Assembly: GCA_949825065.1 (NCBI GenBank)
Contig: OX463859.1
Coordinates: 14,265,328-14,329,327, forward strand
Origin: Odontocerum albicorne
Lineage: Eukaryota > Arthropoda > Insecta > Trichoptera > Odontoceridae
Reading direction: 5' to 3'
DNA: 64,000 bases
The notes under the pieces were generated by a model that ran no database searches, was not told where the DNA came from, and saw only the letters and a program-made list of their open reading frames with translations. A program made the position numbers and the translations under genes. Positions 55,938-64,000 of the stretch are shown here, in pieces (position 1 is the stretch's first letter; each line of letters starts with the position of its first letter).

Positions 55938-56561
55938 TACAACCTTGATCAAAAAGTTTTAGGACTTTATTCATAAAATCGAAAATACAAGTTTATTCGT
56001 CAAAATCGATATGGTCCCCTCCAAAGTACTCCCCATCGACTGCAACGCACTTACGCCAGCGCTTGATCCAATCCTCGAAACACCGCTGGTACTCAATTTT
56101 CAGAATATCCATCAGAGCCGTCTTCGATTTTTTCATGACATCCTCTCGGGTGCTGTAACGCGTTCCGCGAAGCGGTTTTTTAAGTCGGTTTTCGGCCAAC
56201 ATTTCTTTGATTTTATCGATGTTTTCATCGGTTTTCGACTGCCACTGCGTTCGTCACCCTCGACCGACTATCGACCACTTCTGAAGCATTCGTGCCACCG
56301 AAAAACACTCTTCCAACATTTCCAAGGTCTGCGAACCGTTAAATCCGTTTTCACATAAAATTTAATGCAAACTCGTTGAAAACACGCACAAAGGTAGATG
56401 TACTCAGTACAGCGTAACTTTTACAAATGTCAAGCTATGACGCTGAAATTTGGAGGGAAGTGTCAATGATAGATGTGGTAACCTAGCAAAATAAAAACCC
56501 AATCGGGGGACTGACAGCGCCACATGGTGGCGGGTCCTAAAGCTTTTTGATCAAGGTAGTA
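55938..56561 (-). mobile_element. Mariner deletion derivative, 620 bp
   Basis: The element spans 55940-56559 with terminal inverted repeats of about 26 bp (ACCTTGATCAAAAAG core) and TA on both sides (55938-55939, 56560-56561). The minus strand keeps a transposase N-terminal part ('NGSQTLEMLEECF', 'KTDENIDKIKEMLAENRLKK') joined directly to the C-terminal end ('SKTALMDILKIEYQRCFEDW', 'IKRWRKCVAVDGEYFGGDHI'). The final open frame is 55993-56202 (69 codons). All three catalytic acidic residues lie in the deleted part. It is a MITE-like derivative that can only be mobilised in trans. Confidence 0.9.
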
Positions 56562-56739
56562 TTATCAAGTGAGACGATACAATGGAGAGATTAGAGATCC
56601 GTGGAAAGTTGAAAGTTTCGAATCACAAGGAAGATCAATTGCATGATAGACAGAACTGGTAAGACATGTAACATACAGTTCAATCCCAAAATATAGCACA
56701 TATGCTACTTAACCTTAGATCCTCATTCTGATGAAGAAA

Positions 56740-56805
56740 CCCTGCAGCCTAGTTAGTGAGACGCATGTCTCCCAACTCGGGTATTGCGGGTTCGATTCCC
56801 ATTTT
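56740..56805 (+). repeat. SINE family A head
   Basis: CCTGCAGCCTAGTTAGTGAG (box A region) and GCGGGTTCGATTCCC (box B). The body is replaced by ATTTT repeats. Confidence 0.65.
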
Positions 56806-57539
56806 TATTTTATTTTATTTACACATGACAAGAAATCCATAAAATACACAATTTGAGGAAAAAAAACAGTTCATTTAATTTGAATACACAATTTTAATGG
56901 ATATTTAGCCTGTATCTCACTGAGGACATATAGCATGAAAAATTAATTGATATTTCTTTCCGATTATTGATTATATATGTAAAACCCCGTTGCATATTCT
57001 CATCAACCTGACAAACAATGGCACTCACTGTTTATACATATAAATCACCTTAACCAAACCACTTACTCCATTGGTACAAAACATTTGTAAATAGAGTTTC
57101 AGCCGGTGTTATACTAAATGTCTTATTAGCATATTTTTAGTTAGTGAGAAGAGATAACAAAGTACAGCAACATTGTAATGTAATAAAATAGTTCAATAAA
57201 GCCTTGGATTATTTAACCGTTAAATACATATATACAAGCCATCATTTCGTTTCCAGTGGGATTATACTATACAGAGGGAACCACACTTAAACACATACTT
57301 TTTTCGCTTTCCCTACAATGTTCATCCTTCATACAGTTCTTTCAAAATATTTTACACATTACTAATTAACATATGGTCAATGAACATTTAATCGATCTTT
57401 TTTCAAAAGCTTTCCAGCCACGCTCGCTTTATGGATTTGATTACGAGTATATTGTACACAATAAGTACAACCTGGTGAGTTGTCAATTTCTTTCAACCAG
57501 CGACAAAGGTACTTTAACAAGCCTTAAGGTAAAGGTTAT

Positions 57540-57640
57540 TGAAATTTCTTTTAAAAAAATCTATGTACCAAGAAGAATTAAACCCATAACCTCCGAGTTA
57601 GTAGAGCCACGTTTTACAAACTAGGCCATTGAAGCTTTAA
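57540..57640 (-). repeat. SINE family A copy
   Basis: Reverse copy: complement of GAATTAAACCCATAACCTCC (box B) and AACTAGGCCATTGAAG (box A region). Confidence 0.55.
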
Positions 57641-57879
57641 TAACTGAAACGTATATTAAAACCATCTGGAGTCTTTGTTGATCCTGTTTAATAGGCATCA
57701 GTCCTAAGTTTATATTTTTTTTCGAATTTTGTCATACATTGTCTTACCACATATTGTACTATATTATATTACACGTTCGATGTATGCAGTACAACCTGGT
57801 GGGTGTATTCTCACCTAACTAACCTGAAATGAGTTAAAGAGACCTAAAGTAAAAACTAAACAACAGTCTTTTTTTAAAT

Positions 57880-57960
57880 AATCTGTCTTCTCACAATAAT
57901 TCACCAGTCACTCTCGGATCGGAAGGCAGACGTCTTATCAACTAACTAGGCCATATATTC
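57880..57960 (-). repeat. SINE family A copy
   Basis: Reverse copy: CTCTCGGATCGGAAGGCAGA and CTTATCAACTAACTAGGCC mark the anticodon-side and box A regions. Confidence 0.5.
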
Positions 57961-58439
57961 TGCCCAGTGCACGCATTTCATTAGCACTTATTCAAATTAT
58001 TTATTTTAAGACAAGATAAATAAAGAAAAAAAAAACAAAATACTTACAAATACTAAAGCCTTCTGGATTTATGATTAAATTTTATTAAAATAAAACCAAC
58101 CATCGAGGCTTAAAAACAAGAACTCGTCAAATTATCATAATCTCTCAAGTGCCCGAACATGGATGTTCAGACTGAAAAAAATGGATGGAGCCAAGAGGGC
58201 CTACGAGTGGAATTCGAAAGCCTCCCTTTGCAAAAAGGATTACTTAACTTTTGGAAATACTTAACGAGGCGGTAAATTTCCTCCTTGCTTGAGTGGAGAT
58301 TTAATTTTATTGAAACAAAGGGTTGACTAATCGCTTTATTGCATTATTAGGAAGAAGAAAGAAAAACAAATAAATTTTTTATTTATTTTCAAATTAATAA
58401 TTTACAATATTTTTTATTTCCCATAATACGACATTCTTC

Positions 58440-58565
58440 AACGACCTCCGAGACCTAGTAGGTAAGATATTAGTTTTTAAACATGGGCGTTGCGTATTCG
58501 ATTCCCGTTGGCACCCAGATTTTTCGTAAAAAAGTTTGATTAAATCTTTTGATTATGTATTTATA
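58440..58565 (+). repeat. SINE family A copy
   Basis: ACGACCTCCGAGACCTAGTA, a degraded box B (GTATTCGATTCCCG) and CACCCAGATTTTT. The CAGTCTGG segment is lost. Confidence 0.65.
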
Positions 58566-58920
58566 TTAAACAATGCACTATACTCCACTCCAGAACAGCG
58601 GTGTGGTCGGTAACTTTTCTTGTGTAAAACGGTTTTCTTACTAAAAAAACTCCACGATAAAGCTTTGCTTTTCACTTGAATTGACGTCGTAATGGGGAGG
58701 TATTCCTTAACCACGAAGCCCAGCAATAATAACGACATTCCACTTAAAGCCAAATATGTTACTGTTATACGAGTATTTCAGAAAATCTTCGAAAGTTACC
58801 TTGAAATTCGACATCCCTTAGTAAGTTTCTTAACGTTTTCCTAGCTAATACATTTTTCTAAACATATGTTGATGCGAAAAGCACCTTATTTAACGGTCGC
58901 AGCCTCCTCTTTTCTATCCT
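58555..58920. repeat. Dispersed repeat family C, copy 3
   Basis: It shares CACTTAAAGCCAAATATGTT and CATTTTTCTAAACATATG and a GTCGCAGCCTCCTCTTTTCT end with 23757-23985, in the same order. Confidence 0.45.
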
Positions 58921-59239
58921 TAAAGGCAATTTATTTTAATTTTATAACATGTTTAATTTATAAAAAATTGTTTATTTAAATTCCGAGTTAAAACATTATC
59001 TAGGAGAGTCTGCTCACTTAACAGCGATATATAAATATGTAGTCTTTTTATTTATAATATATGTTTATAAATATTAAGTATTTTTTTCATCTTTCTGATT
59101 GGTCTGAAGAAATTGTCATGTGACAATAAATCCATCACGTAGTACTATATACAATCAGTGAAATATAACATTAATAATTAAAAACAATTTCAATTAATAG
59201 GTGTATTGACGGGTACGTGTACAACACATATGTGTATGT

Positions 59240-59332
59240 ATAAATACGAGTATACCGTTTTTTCATATGCGTAAATACGAGTATCCCGTTTTTTCATATG
59301 CATAATTACGAGTATCCCATTTTTTCAAGCTC
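59240..59332. repeat. 31-bp tandem repeat, three copies
   Basis: Units contain AAATACGAGTATCCCGTTTT and TTCATATGC. Each holds one TACGAGTA (59245, 59276, 59307). Confidence 0.9.
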
Positions 59333-59361
59333 TGTGATAAAATGGTATCATTCGTTAATCA

Positions 59362-59500
59362 TGACGACCTATGTGGCCTAGTTGGTACGGCGCCTGCCTC
59401 CCAATCTATAGGTTGCGGTTTCAAATCTCGCTGAAACAAAGATGTTTTAAAGGATTTCAGTCTGGTTTTCACTGAAGACCAATTTAACATCTTATTGGTT
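59362..59500 (+). repeat. SINE family A copy
   Basis: TGACGACCTATGTGGCCTAG, box B GCGGTTTCAAATC, then TTCAGTCTGGTTTTCACTGA. Its tail is interrupted by ATT repeats; part of a tail (AGAGATTGCCATGTTGTACT) reappears at 59685. Confidence 0.7.
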
Positions 59501-60628
59501 ATTATTATTATTATTACGCATGACAAGAAATATACACAATTCGCGAAAAAACAACAGGTAATTTAATTTAGACACTCACTATATTTTAATGGATCTGGGT
59601 TTGTCGCCTTTCATTTGTCGTATCTCCAGTAAACTAGGCTTTTGCCTGTATCTCACTGATGATAGCTGGAAGAGGTTAATTGGAAGAGATTGCCATGTTG
59701 TACTGTGTACGACGAAAGTGCAATACAATAATAACAAATATTTAATCACACAACTTTGATTGTTCAACAGTTACAAAACTACATTTTGAGACAAATACAA
59801 TAACTGACCGCCGACACATGGAGACTATCGTCGAACGAGGAAATCCGTAGGCTTATAAAACAGGCTTGCCTAGATTAAATACGACCTACAAGATCCTGAC
59901 GACATGACACCCAAAATGATATTTACGACAAAGCAGTTGGGTAAAATACCAATGGGTAAACCAAAACATCGGATAAAGGATAATGTATTCTGGGACCTCA
60001 GAAGATTGAAACTTTATTAAGCTTAATTCAAAATCTCTGAATATGAAATAAGCAACAAAAAAAACTTTTTAGTTTATTTCCCAACTGCTGCTACGCGTTT
60101 TATTTCTGCAGCAAAACATGCAAGCTGAACTTTATTTTCTTCTCTTTAAAACCTCATTTAAACTTTCCACTGTAATTATTAATTACCCCGGACCTCTAAA
60201 TCTTTTCACTTCTCTAGTTAAGAACTTTCTTTGAACTTTCTTAATCATGAAGCAGTAGAAAGATTTTAAATAACGCAGTCCATTACTTAATTTTAAACAA
60301 AATAACCGTTGATCAGTTCTTAAGTACGATAATAGAATCTTGATATACCATTTAATTTTTCAATTATATGAATGCATTCACAAATCTATCTAGGACCAAA
60401 AAATGACATTTTGCATTTTTTTAAATAATACTAATAAAAAGATAATGTATATACTATAACGCCATTTTAAAAGCAGACTCGCTTCAATATCGCATTAATT
60501 TAGCTTTCAAACTCACTTTTATAGATATAACAATATAACACAGATATAACAAAATAAATAAGTCGAGTGTAAAAGCTGCGACAATAAGATTAGGTATTTC
60601 CTCACATATGTAAAGAAAAACATATTTT
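59501..60628. other. Intergenic DNA upstream of the LINE
   Basis: AT-rich, with a SINE A tail piece near 59685-59730. Nothing else was recognised. Confidence 0.4.
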
Positions 60629-60629
60629 G

Positions 60630-60663
60630 TCAGTTCTGTCACGGATCTGCTACAGAGCAGTCG
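60630..60663 (+). promoter_or_regulatory. Internal Pol II promoter, Inr plus DPE
   Basis: TCAGTT at 60630-60635 fits the arthropod initiator (A at 60632 as +1). AGTCG at 60659-60663 sits at exactly +28 to +32 and fits the downstream promoter element RGWYV. This TATA-less pairing is the known layout of Jockey-type internal promoters. I infer from it that the element starts at or just before 60630. Confidence 0.6.
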
Positions 60664-61243
60664 CTTGTTGCTAACATAACGCGATCTCACTGCAATCCGT
60701 TCTAACGAATAAGTACTCGCCGTTTTTGCCAGTGCGCATACTTTCCGCGCATCGTCGCCTAAAACAGTGATAACAAGTGTCGTTCCCGGCCTCGCATGTG
60801 CACAAACAACAAACATTAAATTGACATTCCAATTGACATTCCACTCGTCCCAGACAGCCGTTTAGATCAAATCGGTTTATTTTTTATATTAACTCGTGAT
60901 AAGGAGCCGGCCTCCACAAATTCTTGGTGACATAATTTGTTCCGAGTGCCGGTCGATGCCAGAATTTCTTCTTCTTCATCAAGTAAGCCACTGACTGTTA
61001 CTATCCTTCTTACCCTTTTACACTCCGAGGGCAGAGTTGAAGATCTGAAAAGGTCGACAGCTCTCCCCATCCTATCTTCATTTCATATTTCACATTACTC
61101 ATCAAAACTTTAATTCTTTATTTATCACTGTTTGTGTTTCTACTCATTACACAATTATATTTATTTTTTCCACAGCTATATCCTACTTTTTTACTGTCCA
61201 CAATTATTCTTTCCATTTGTTCAATTCCTCCTATTAAGCAGCC

Positions 61244-62818
61244 ATGAAGTCCGTCAAATCCGTCAAACCGAACTTCATCATTAAAACTCCACGCATCATT
61301 ACTAGAAAAACTAGTTCCGAACCAACCGAAACGCCCGCATCCATCCCCGTGACCTCGCCTATACCAGACCTCGCTAAGTCCCCGGACCGCTCAACATCCC
61401 CTGATCTGACCATCTCCACTTTCGAGGAAGCCTTCGAGCTCTTCAAGATGGAGACCACATCCAAAAAAGAGACAATGAAGATGGTAAAACTTCTTCGTGA
61501 ACTCTTCAATAAAGGTGAGGTCTCGATTGAGGCCAAAAACCCTCCATCTATTTCACCCACTGTCTTGTCAGTGGTCCCTATCCCTATCACAACACCGCCG
61601 CGCCCCACCCCCACTTTTGACTCCCCACTTTCCCCGCCAATAATTATCATTCCGGATATTCCAGAAATGGACTGGCAATCTGTTGCCAAAAACCGTAAAA
61701 GGGCTCTTCAATCCCAAGAAAGCCCCCCCCTCGTCTGCCCCCAATCAGACCCGAAGCCAGCTGGTGCCACCGTGGCCCAAACCAGCAAAAAAATGAGAGG
61801 CCCACTCAGCCCTCCTCATCCCGCAGCCCCCGCCCCACCTCTAAATAATGACTCACGACCTCTACTTCAGATCAAAAAAGACCGCATCCCCCCCATCGTA
61901 CTTCACAATTCCGCCAAATATGGAGACCTGAGAGCTAAACTCAGGTCTCAAAACATTCACTTCTCCTCGAAGGTGCAGCCCAATGGTGATCTTAAAATCA
62001 CCACTGAAACCGTAGAGGCCTACCGCTCCCTAGTCCACATTACCGATTCTCTCGCCATTCCATACCACTCTTTCCATTTGGAGAGCGAGAAGCCCCTGCT
62101 AGCCGTCATCCGCGGCCTACCGACCCCTATCAGCGTCGAGGACATTTCAGATGAACTCAAATCACTCGATTATCCGGTTTTAAATGTGTATCGCATGAAA
62201 AACCGGAATCGAGTGGAACTCCCCATGGTCATCGTCAAGATGACAAGGGAATCTTCCGCAAAGCGCATCTTCACCGAACTCCACGGTGTACTCGATATTC
62301 GAGTCACAGTGGAGGAGCTGAACAAGCGCAAAGGCATGGGCCAGTGTCATCGATGCCAACAGTTCGCCCATTCCGCCGGCAACTGCCACGCCCCAGCCAA
62401 CTGTGTGAAATGCGGTAGAACGCATCACACATCTGAATGCAGGAAGCCCGCGGACACTCCCGCCACCTGCTGTAACTGCGGAGGCCCACACACGGCCAAC
62501 TTCAGAGGCTGCCCACGCTTCCCCAAGAGCAACCTCCCTTCAATCGCTCCCCACCACCACTTCCAGACCCCGCAGCCCTTACGCCCCCTCATGGATGGCA
62601 TCTACCAACGCCCCTCCACCAACGCCCCCTTATCGAACGCCCCCCGGCAAACAACGCCACACGGCGATTCCCCAACGCCCCCCAGAGTGCATCGAAACCA
62701 GTCACTTCCAACGCGTCATACGCGAACGTCGCAACTCATCGCCCCCTATTATCAACATCTACACCCCAAAACTACATATTGCCCGCCGCCCCCCCCCCAA
62801 ATCGCGATCTCATTTTGA
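61244..62818 (+). CDS. LINE ORF1, gag-like nucleic-acid-binding protein
   Basis: 524 codons. Residues 1-200 are Pro/Ser/Thr-rich and of low complexity. About 215-360 is an RRM/PRE_C2HC-type region ('YGDLRAKLRSQNIHFSSKVQ', 'AVIRGLPTPISVEDISDELK'). From residue 368 come three zinc knuckles: CHRCQQFAHSAGNC (CX2CX4HX4C), CVKCGRTHHTSEC (CX2CX3HX4C) and CCNCGGPHTANFRGC (CX2CX3HX6C). The role, by family, is RNA binding and RNP formation for retrotransposition. The last 60 or so residues are probably wrong: a different frame downstream keeps a Jockey-like C-terminus ('ASYANV' near 62705 on, ending at a stop at 62890-62892), so an indel lies around 62600-62685, with two runs of six C as candidates. 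Confidence 0.85.
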   Translation: MKSVKSVKPNFIIKTPRIITRKTSSEPTETPASIPVTSPIPDLAKSPDRSTSPDLTISTFEEAFELFKMETTSKKETMKMVKLLRELFNKGEVSIEAKNPPSISPTVLSVVPIPITTPPRPTPTFDSPLSPPIIIIPDIPEMDWQSVAKNRKRALQSQESPPLVCPQSDPKPAGATVAQTSKKMRGPLSPPHPAAPAPPLNNDSRPLLQIKKDRIPPIVLHNSAKYGDLRAKLRSQNIHFSSKVQPNGDLKITTETVEAYRSLVHITDSLAIPYHSFHLESEKPLLAVIRGLPTPISVEDISDELKSLDYPVLNVYRMKNRNRVELPMVIVKMTRESSAKRIFTELHGVLDIRVTVEELNKRKGMGQCHRCQQFAHSAGNCHAPANCVKCGRTHHTSECRKPADTPATCCNCGGPHTANFRGCPRFPKSNLPSIAPHHHFQTPQPLRPLMDGIYQRPSTNAPLSNAPRQTTPHGDSPTPPRVHRNQSLPTRHTRTSQLIAPYYQHLHPKTTYCPPPPPQIAISF

Positions 62819-62875
62819 ATAACTTAAAATCAGCCATCACCGAAGCCATGAACCTCCTCAACTACATCCAAGAAC

Positions 62876-64000
62876 ATGGCTCGCACCTATAAACCATCCC
62901 ATATATCCGCCGCGTTCTGGAATGCAAACGGTTCCCTCAGAACACATAAACAAGAGGTCGAGGATTTCCTTCTCGAGCACAACCTGGACGTGTTGCTGAT
63001 AACGGAAACGCATCTCAAACCGAGCTACCGTTACAGCATCCGTAACTACTACTGCTACAGAGACGACCGCCTCATCGGCAGAAAAGGCGGCACCGCAACT
63101 CTCATCAAAAGCACAATAGACCACTGCCACATCCCCTCCCCTTCCACCGTCAACATAGAATCCACATGCGTAGTGGTAAACACCGCCAATCACGGCCCTC
63201 TTAAACTTTGCGCGACTTATCTTCCACCTACCTCCCCACTTGTCGAGTCTGAATTGGACTCATTCCTCGCAGATAATATCCCCACCATCATGGCGGGAGA
63301 TCTAAATGCTAAACACCCCTTCTGGCACAGCCGCACTTCCAACACTCACGGTAATAAACTTGACGAAATCTCCTCCCGGAAAAGATACTTCGTGGAAGGA
63401 CCCACGTCTCCCACCCTCTATCCACTAATAGACAATCATCGCCCTGATGTCATCGACATCATTGTCCATAACGACATTCTCTATCAAACAGATCTCACGA
63501 CTGTTCACCAGCTTCAATCCGATCACTACCCGGTATTACTTCAATTGACGGATGGCTTACCACCCTTCTCGCCCTCAGCCCCCCTGCGACACACCACCTC
63601 GTGGAGCGATTTCGCTATTAACGTCGACAGCAGCATCAAAATACCGACAACCTTCCCCGACACGAACTCCATAGACGCCGCTATAAATGACTTCACAACC
63701 ACCATCAAATCCGCTCTCACATCCTCTTCAAAAGAGAGACCAGCCGATAAACCCGAACTTCCCCTTCCTCCACATATCAAAATACTGATTATGGAAAAAA
63801 ACAAAACCAGAAAGTTGTGGCAAAACACAGCTGTCCCCTCTTACAAAACCGACTACAACAGATTAGTCAAAAAAATCAAACACCTCCTACAGCAACTCCG
63901 CAATGACAAATGGTCAGACTTCGTCGAGTCTCTCGAATACAATGATGGACTCAAATGGAAACTAACGCGTAGCCTTAGAAATACGCCCTCCCGACCCAAC
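62876..64000 (+). CDS. LINE ORF2, endonuclease domain, 3' incomplete
   Basis: Open for 375 codons from the ATG at 62876 to the window end. It opens 'SAAFWNANGSLRTHKQEVED', with the endonuclease Asn in 'WNANG', then 'LDVLLITETHLKP' with the catalytic Glu, 'IMAGDLNAKHPFWHSR' (GDLNAKH box), 'DVIDIIVHNDI' and 'LQSDHYPVLL' (SDH box). All key residues of the apurinic-like endonuclease are intact, so target nicking could still work. After about residue 230 comes the linker to the reverse transcriptase, which lies beyond the window. The ATG overlaps the probable ORF1 C-terminal frame (stop at 62890-62892) by 17 bases, suggesting coupled or re-initiating translation. Confidence 0.92.
   Translation, partial: MARTYKPSHISAAFWNANGSLRTHKQEVEDFLLEHNLDVLLITETHLKPSYRYSIRNYYCYRDDRLIGRKGGTATLIKSTIDHCHIPSPSTVNIESTCVVVNTANHGPLKLCATYLPPTSPLVESELDSFLADNIPTIMAGDLNAKHPFWHSRTSNTHGNKLDEISSRKRYFVEGPTSPTLYPLIDNHRPDVIDIIVHNDILYQTDLTTVHQLQSDHYPVLLQLTDGLPPFSPSAPLRHTTSWSDFAINVDSSIKIPTTFPDTNSIDAAINDFTTTIKSALTSSSKERPADKPELPLPPHIKILIMEKNKTRKLWQNTAVPSYKTDYNRLVKKIKHLLQQLRNDKWSDFVESLEYNDGLKWKLTRSLRNTPSRPN

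Larger units (their letters stand above)
60630..64000 (+). mobile_element. Jockey-clade non-LTR retrotransposon, 5' part
   Basis: A LINE with a 5' UTR, ORF1 and the beginning of ORF2, cut by the window end. GC content is near 50% from about 60650, against about a third in the flanks. A gag-like ORF1 with three zinc knuckles followed by an ORF2 opening with an apurinic-type endonuclease is the Jockey/I-group layout. The 5' part is not truncated, which is uncommon among LINE copies, so it may be a full-length insertion. The 3' end and target duplications lie outside the window. Confidence 0.85.

Noticed and set aside
61234..61689. 151-codon frame on the minus strand opposite LINE ORF1
   Set aside because: It is the antisense shadow of the Pro/Ser-rich ORF1 N-terminus.

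Overview
The window is eukaryotic, AT-rich, gene-poor intergenic DNA, most likely from an insect. I infer this from the mariner, RTE, Jockey-type, CR1-like, Penelope-like, Harbinger, hAT and Ty3/gypsy relics, the tRNA-headed SINEs, a MADF-type exon relic and the AT-rich background with minisatellites. I found no intact host gene. Nearly every segment that can be interpreted is a transposable element or a tandem repeat, and most are broken. A 200-base run of N (16002-16201) is an assembly gap.

Layout. 1-9100: a decayed mariner, RTE and other LINE fragments, a 33-bp minisatellite and SINE copies of two families (called A and B here). 9135-13345: a 4.2-kb Ty3/gypsy LTR retrotransposon on the minus strand, with both LTRs, a CACT target duplication, a tRNA-Trp primer-binding site and a polypurine tract; it is dead through frameshifts and a deletion in integrase. 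13.5-26.4 kb: RTE, Penelope-like, mariner and LINE 3'-end relics, the gap and a 36-bp minisatellite. 27.0-27.8 kb: a Harbinger-type MITE split by a hAT-type element, both with clean target duplications. 28.0-37.5 kb: a hairpin-bearing dispersed repeat, a 41-bp satellite, a Penelope-like GIY-YIG relic, a tandem array interrupted by a 385-bp insertion, and a MADF-domain exon relic. 37.5-60.6 kb: further LINE and SINE relics, two internally deleted Tc1/mariner derivatives with complete terminal repeats (41677-42191 and 55940-56559) and a 21-bp minisatellite. 60.6-64.0 kb: the 5' part of a young Jockey-clade LINE on the plus strand, with an Inr+DPE internal promoter, a gag-like ORF1 and an apurinic-type endonuclease at the start of ORF2; it runs off the window.

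How the pieces relate. The two GC-richer blocks (the LTR element and the terminal LINE) are the youngest large insertions. The SINEs and the deletion-derivative MITEs would have depended on enzymes supplied by LINEs and by full-length transposons. No cellular pathway or operon-like unit is present. The most unexpected signal that these features do not explain is an excess of the 8-mer TACGAGTA (either strand), with at least 22 scattered sites. A second is that three unrelated minisatellites have unit lengths divisible by three and are open in one frame.

Limits: family assignments rest on reading translated motifs by eye. Boundaries of relics without terminal repeats are approximate, often by tens of bases.
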